From assembly GCA_052090825.1 (NCBI GenBank), contig JBQDBK010000029.1, positions 1 through 8,693 of the forward strand: DNA of 8,693 nt, in the 5' to 3' direction. The notes under the pieces are model-generated. The model made no database searches. It was not told the DNA's origin and saw nothing but the letters and a program-made list of their open reading frames with translations. Each line of letters begins with the position of its first letter. Positions within the stretch are counted from its first letter, which is position 1. This DNA is from JBQDBK01 sp052090825. GTDB taxonomy: Bacteria > Bacillota > Clostridia > Tissierellales > Peptoniphilaceae. Both the position numbers and the translations under genes were made by a program. Shown here piece after piece: positions 6,389 to 8,693 of this stretch.

Positions 6389-6697
6389 CTAAAATGTAAA
6401 TGCCAAAAACTGAGTCATTTTGTAATTCAACCTATTTAGTAGGTATGGGAATGACTCAATAAATAAACCAATAAGACCAAAACATAGAAAAAGTAGAGCT
6501 GCTATTGCTACTTGAGGTGTTCCACTTACAATTCCACCTATAAGTCCAATGAAAACTAAAATATTTAGAATACCTAGCATAAATTTACCGAAAAAAGTGA
6601 AAATGCTTAAAATGATATTTAAAATGAATATGAAAATAATTAATAAAAGCAAAACTAATTTTATAGGTAGTAATAATATATTTGCAATAATTTTCAT
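6389..6697 (-). CDS. Small membrane protein, CD1845-like
   Basis: A very hydrophobic 102-residue protein with about three membrane segments (roughly residues 9-35, 39-60 and 63-84) and a short charged C-terminal tail (RLNYKMTQ). Size, the opening MKIIANILLLPIKL and the late FGLIGLF..LL.RL pattern resemble CD1845 family proteins, which sit near mobC and relaxase in Tn1549-like elements; their function is not known to me. I chose ATG at 6697 because GGAGGTG (plus 6703-6709) lies five bases upstream; an in-frame start at 6754 would begin inside the promoter. The gene is driven by a consensus promoter with an overlapping operator and ends before a clear terminator. The assignment rests on size, membrane profile and neighbours rather than a strong motif. 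Confidence 0.75.
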   Translation of the reverse strand: MKIIANILLLPIKLVLLLLIIFIFILNIILSIFTFFGKFMLGILNILVFIGLIGGIVSGTPQVAIAALLFLCFGLIGLFIESFPYLLNRLNYKMTQFLAFTF

Positions 6698-6702
6698 GAT
6701 AA

Positions 6703-6709
6703 CACCTCC
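6703..6709 (-). promoter_or_regulatory. Strong ribosome binding site for the CD1845-like gene
   Basis: GGAGGTG on the minus strand lies five bases before ATG 6697. It fixes the short start and rules out the in-frame start at 6754. Confidence 0.85.
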
Positions 6710-6725
6710 AAATATCCTTGCTTTA

Positions 6726-6754
6726 ATTATAGACACTAATATGTCTATTGTCAA
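6726..6754 (-). promoter_or_regulatory. Consensus sigma-A promoter for the CD1845-like gene
   Basis: On the minus strand TTGACA (plus 6749-6754) and TATAAT (plus 6726-6731) are both perfect and exactly 17 bases apart. The spacer is precisely one arm of the 17-bp inverted repeat at 6732-6777. Such a strong promoter with an operator as spacer suggests tight repression that can be lifted. Confidence 0.85.
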
Positions 6755-6777
6755 TATAAAATAGACATATTAGTGTC
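6732..6777. promoter_or_regulatory. 17-bp perfect inverted repeat operator between divergent genes
   Basis: GACACTAATATGTCTAT (6732-6748) and its exact reverse complement (6761-6777) are 12 bases apart. Each arm contains its own dyad, GACA-N6-TGTC, and the left one extends to ATAGACA-N6-TGTCTAT. This gives two operator copies: one in the minus-strand promoter spacer, the other just upstream of that promoter and over the -35 of the plus-strand promoter. The divergent WYL regulator is the likely binder, by inference. Confidence 0.75.
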
Positions 6778-6790
6778 GGTAATATATAAT
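6762..6790 (+). promoter_or_regulatory. Promoter of the WYL regulator gene
   Basis: TAGACA (6762-6767, one mismatch from TTGACA) and TATAAT (6785-6790) are 17 bases apart. The -35 lies inside the right operator arm, and the -10 lies in an AT-only dyad TATATAATAA-TAG-TTATTATATA (6783-6805). This fits an autoregulated gene. Confidence 0.65.
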
Positions 6791-6847
6791 AATAGTTATT
6801 ATATACAAAATGAATATAAAAAATAGAAATGATAAAAATTTTAATTC

Positions 6848-6855
6848 AGAGGGGG
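6848..6855 (+). promoter_or_regulatory. Ribosome binding site deciding a TTG start
   Basis: AGAGGGGG lies six bases before TTG 6862. The in-frame ATG at 6829 lies upstream of this site and has no comparable one of its own, so TTG is the better start. Confidence 0.65.
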
Positions 6856-6861
6856 CTGAAA

Positions 6862-7473
6862 TTGAAAACAAATAGAAAATTAGACATAATTATTTTGCTA
6901 CTAGGAGGAAATGAGTTATCAGCCCAAGAGTTAGCAGAAAAATTTAATGTAACCGAAAAAACAATATATAGAGATATAGATTATATAAGAGAATCAGGAA
7001 TACCCATAGTAGGTAAAAGAGGAGTGAAGGGTGGATTTAGAGTAGAGGATAAAGAATTGTTAAGAGATAATAATATTACATTAAAAGAACAGCATAAATT
7101 AATGAAACTATTGAAAAATCAAGATAGGATACCAGAAGAACAATTAGATGAAATTATGCGTTCAATAGAAAATTTATTTAGAGATAATAGGATTAATTGG
7201 ATTGAACCTGAATTTGAAGATACTAAAATGAATGAAACTTTTTTTATAATTAAGAATTCAATTGAAGATTGTAATGTATTGGAATTATATTTTAAAACAA
7301 ATGAAAAACAAACTAGAAATATGAAGATAGAACCCTATCAAATTCTTATAGGTAATAATGATTTATATTTAAGATTTTTTAATTTAAAGGAAAATAATTG
7401 GGATAAAATTTCTGTGAATAATATTAAAAAAATAATTGTATTAAATGAAAGTTTTATTAGGAGAACTATCTAA
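6862..7473 (+). CDS. HTH-WYL transcriptional regulator, short form
   Basis: Cytoplasmic DNA-binding regulator of the YafY/DeoR-like HTH-WYL class, 203 residues from the TTG start. Residues 3-60 are the winged helix (LSAQELAEKFNVTEKTIYRDIDYIRESGIPI with the glycine-rich wing GKRGVKGGF). A helical linker follows. Residues about 127-200 form a WYL-type fold (LYFKTNEKQTRNMKIEPYQILIGNNDLYLRF), in which the eponymous WYL is LYL. The C-terminal WCX extension of typical proteins of about 300 residues is absent. The reading frame shows no damage, so this looks like a short family member rather than a fragment. It is divergent from the CD1845-like/mobilization side and shares the operator region, so it probably represses both promoters. 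WYL proteins often sense nucleic acid or nucleotide signals and control defence or mobile-element genes; here that is inference. Confidence 0.85.
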   Translation: MKTNRKLDIIILLLGGNELSAQELAEKFNVTEKTIYRDIDYIRESGIPIVGKRGVKGGFRVEDKELLRDNNITLKEQHKLMKLLKNQDRIPEEQLDEIMRSIENLFRDNRINWIEPEFEDTKMNETFFIIKNSIEDCNVLELYFKTNEKQTRNMKIEPYQILIGNNDLYLRFFNLKENNWDKISVNNIKKIIVLNESFIRRTI

Positions 7474-7624
7474 TTGAATGAGGAAAATTTTAAAATTTAA
7501 TTTAATCTTTATGTAAACAGTTAATAATATTATAGAATTAAGTTAATGAGAATTTTTAAATGTAAAATATAATTTTATATTTACTATAGTTATAAATTTA
7601 AAATATTATACGAGGTGGATAAAA
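7474..7624 (+). other. AT-rich spacer before the OLD-type ATPase gene
   Basis: This stretch is almost pure A/T. TATAAT at 7568-7573 is a possible -10, but no good -35 lies at 16-18 bases, so a separate promoter is only possible. No terminator follows the WYL gene, so read-through from it is plausible. Confidence 0.35.
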
Positions 7625-8659
7625 ATGAAGAGTTTATATATTTCAAGAGCTATAATAAAAAACTATAGAAATTTTAAATATGCTGATATAAAATTAGATC
7701 ATAAGCAAGTTATTATTGGAGAAAACAATATTGGAAAAACCAACCTTTTAAGAGCATTACAGTTGATTTTAGATCCAACCCTTTCCGATGATGATAGATA
7801 CCTAGAAGAGAGTGATTTTTATAATGGGATAAAAGATCCTATGGGAAATAAAGAAATTATAGAAATAAAAATATATATTAGCAATTATACTAATAATAAA
7901 AATATTTTAGCCCAGTTTTCTGATGCTACGATAAAGGAAGGTAGTGAAGAAAAACTTTTAATAACATATAGATACTTCCCAATTGTAAGAGAAGATGGAC
8001 AAGTTGAATATGAATATATAATTTTCAAAGGAAAAAATGAGCAGAATCGTTTTATATATTCAGACAGAAGATATTTAAATTTAAAAGTTATTAAAGCCTT
8101 AAGAGATGTAGAAATAGAAATGAAAAACTCTAAGACTTCTCCTATTAATAAAATACTTAAAAATTATTCTATTGATAATAACGAACTTAATGAGATTGCA
8201 GATAAATTAGAAGAAAGTGGATCACAAATATTAGATTTAGATGAAATAACAGATCTTGTTAACAATATCAATACTAGATTCACTAATATACTCGGTAATA
8301 AGAATGACTTCACAGTTTCTTTAAAAACTATGGATATTGATCCTACTAAACTTATTTATTCATTAAAGTTATTTTTATCTGATAGAAGTATTAGTGATAT
8401 TAGTTTGGGATTAAATAATATTCTATATATATCTTTAGTTTTACTTTTAATTCAAGATACTACTATACCGACGTATATAAAAAGAGATAAATTTGAAGAA
8501 CTTAAAGAGAAAGATGAGGAAAAAATACTAGATATTACTTATGATAAAAATGATAAAGAAAATTATTTTATAAAAAAAGATTTGAGTATAGAAACAATGA
8601 ATAAACTGTATAATTTTATGGAAATATATGAGCCTAGATATCCCTATGTGGTAGGATAG
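7625..8659 (+). pseudogene. OLD-family AAA ATPase/nuclease, truncated
   Basis: The N-terminal ATPase half of a RecF/SMC-like protein of the OLD family (COG3593-type predicted ATP-dependent endonuclease). AGGTGG (7613-7618) lies six bases before ATG 7625. Residues 8-45 hold IIKNYRNFKYADIKLD and the Walker A motif GENNIGKT (32-39). DISLGLNNILYISLVLLLI, starting near residue 258, is the ABC-signature region. The protein stops at TAG 8657 after 344 residues, just after LYNFMEIYEPRYPYVVG. Intact relatives continue there with the Walker B stretch (EEPE.HLHP) and the Toprim nuclease domain, for about 600 residues or more. Neither appears in any frame of the last 34 bases, so ATP hydrolysis and nuclease activity should be lost. 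Full-length relatives act in phage defence (OLD, Gabija GajA), so this was likely accessory cargo. Loss of the 3' half by deletion or insertion beyond the window edge is the likeliest cause; a genuinely short ATPase is less likely. Confidence 0.75.
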
Positions 8660-8693
8660 TTGTCGTAAACTAATAATAGTGTATAATTAAAAT

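Noticed and set aside
7485..7498. AAATTTTAAAATTT palindrome after the WYL gene as a terminator or operator.
   Set aside because: A/T-only palindromes are expected by chance in this composition, and it has no GC stem or following T-run.

Overview
The window is very AT-rich, uses AGGAGG-type ribosome binding sites and codes in a low-GC Firmicute style. Its proteins look most like those of Clostridia/Tissierellia. No RNA gene or CRISPR array is visible. It has three blocks.

(1) Bases 1-2713 are a metal-homeostasis locus: an intact Fur-family regulator followed by a zinc/cadmium-type P1B ATPase with a His-rich segment. The ATPase is a pseudogene. It has four in-frame stops, two frameshifts, and changes in the TGE and GDGIND motifs. 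Its first in-frame stop is a UGA exactly at the first cysteine of the CxxC metal site. A 7-bp hairpin with a GGA loop follows at a distance that would suit a bacterial SECIS, so the ancestor may have been a selenoprotein.

(2) Bases 2714-4477 are an insertion-sequence graveyard. An IS256-family transposase fossil has lost most of its middle. Next to it is an IS3-family element whose OrfA is broken and whose OrfB has an early stop but keeps its DDE triad. A perfect 21-bp inverted repeat follows OrfB.

(3) Bases 4478-8659 look like part of a Tn1549-like integrative/mobilizable element. On the minus strand are a MOB_P-type relaxase, an overlapping mobC, a structured stretch that is the best oriT candidate, and a small CD1845-like membrane protein with its own terminator. 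A short HTH-WYL regulator is transcribed divergently. The two promoters overlap at a perfect 17-bp inverted repeat, and the minus-strand promoter is full consensus, TTGACA-17-TATAAT. The WYL protein is the obvious candidate repressor. Downstream is an OLD-family AAA ATPase, a possible defence-type nuclease, that stops before Walker B and Toprim and is probably broken.

No integrase, type IV secretion gene or element end is visible, so the mobile element must extend beyond the window or be a remnant. The mobilization genes look intact while the flanking cargo is decayed. I do not see a complete new system. The items most worth checking are the divergent WYL-operator switch, the oriT candidate and the fossil UGA/SECIS-like signal.
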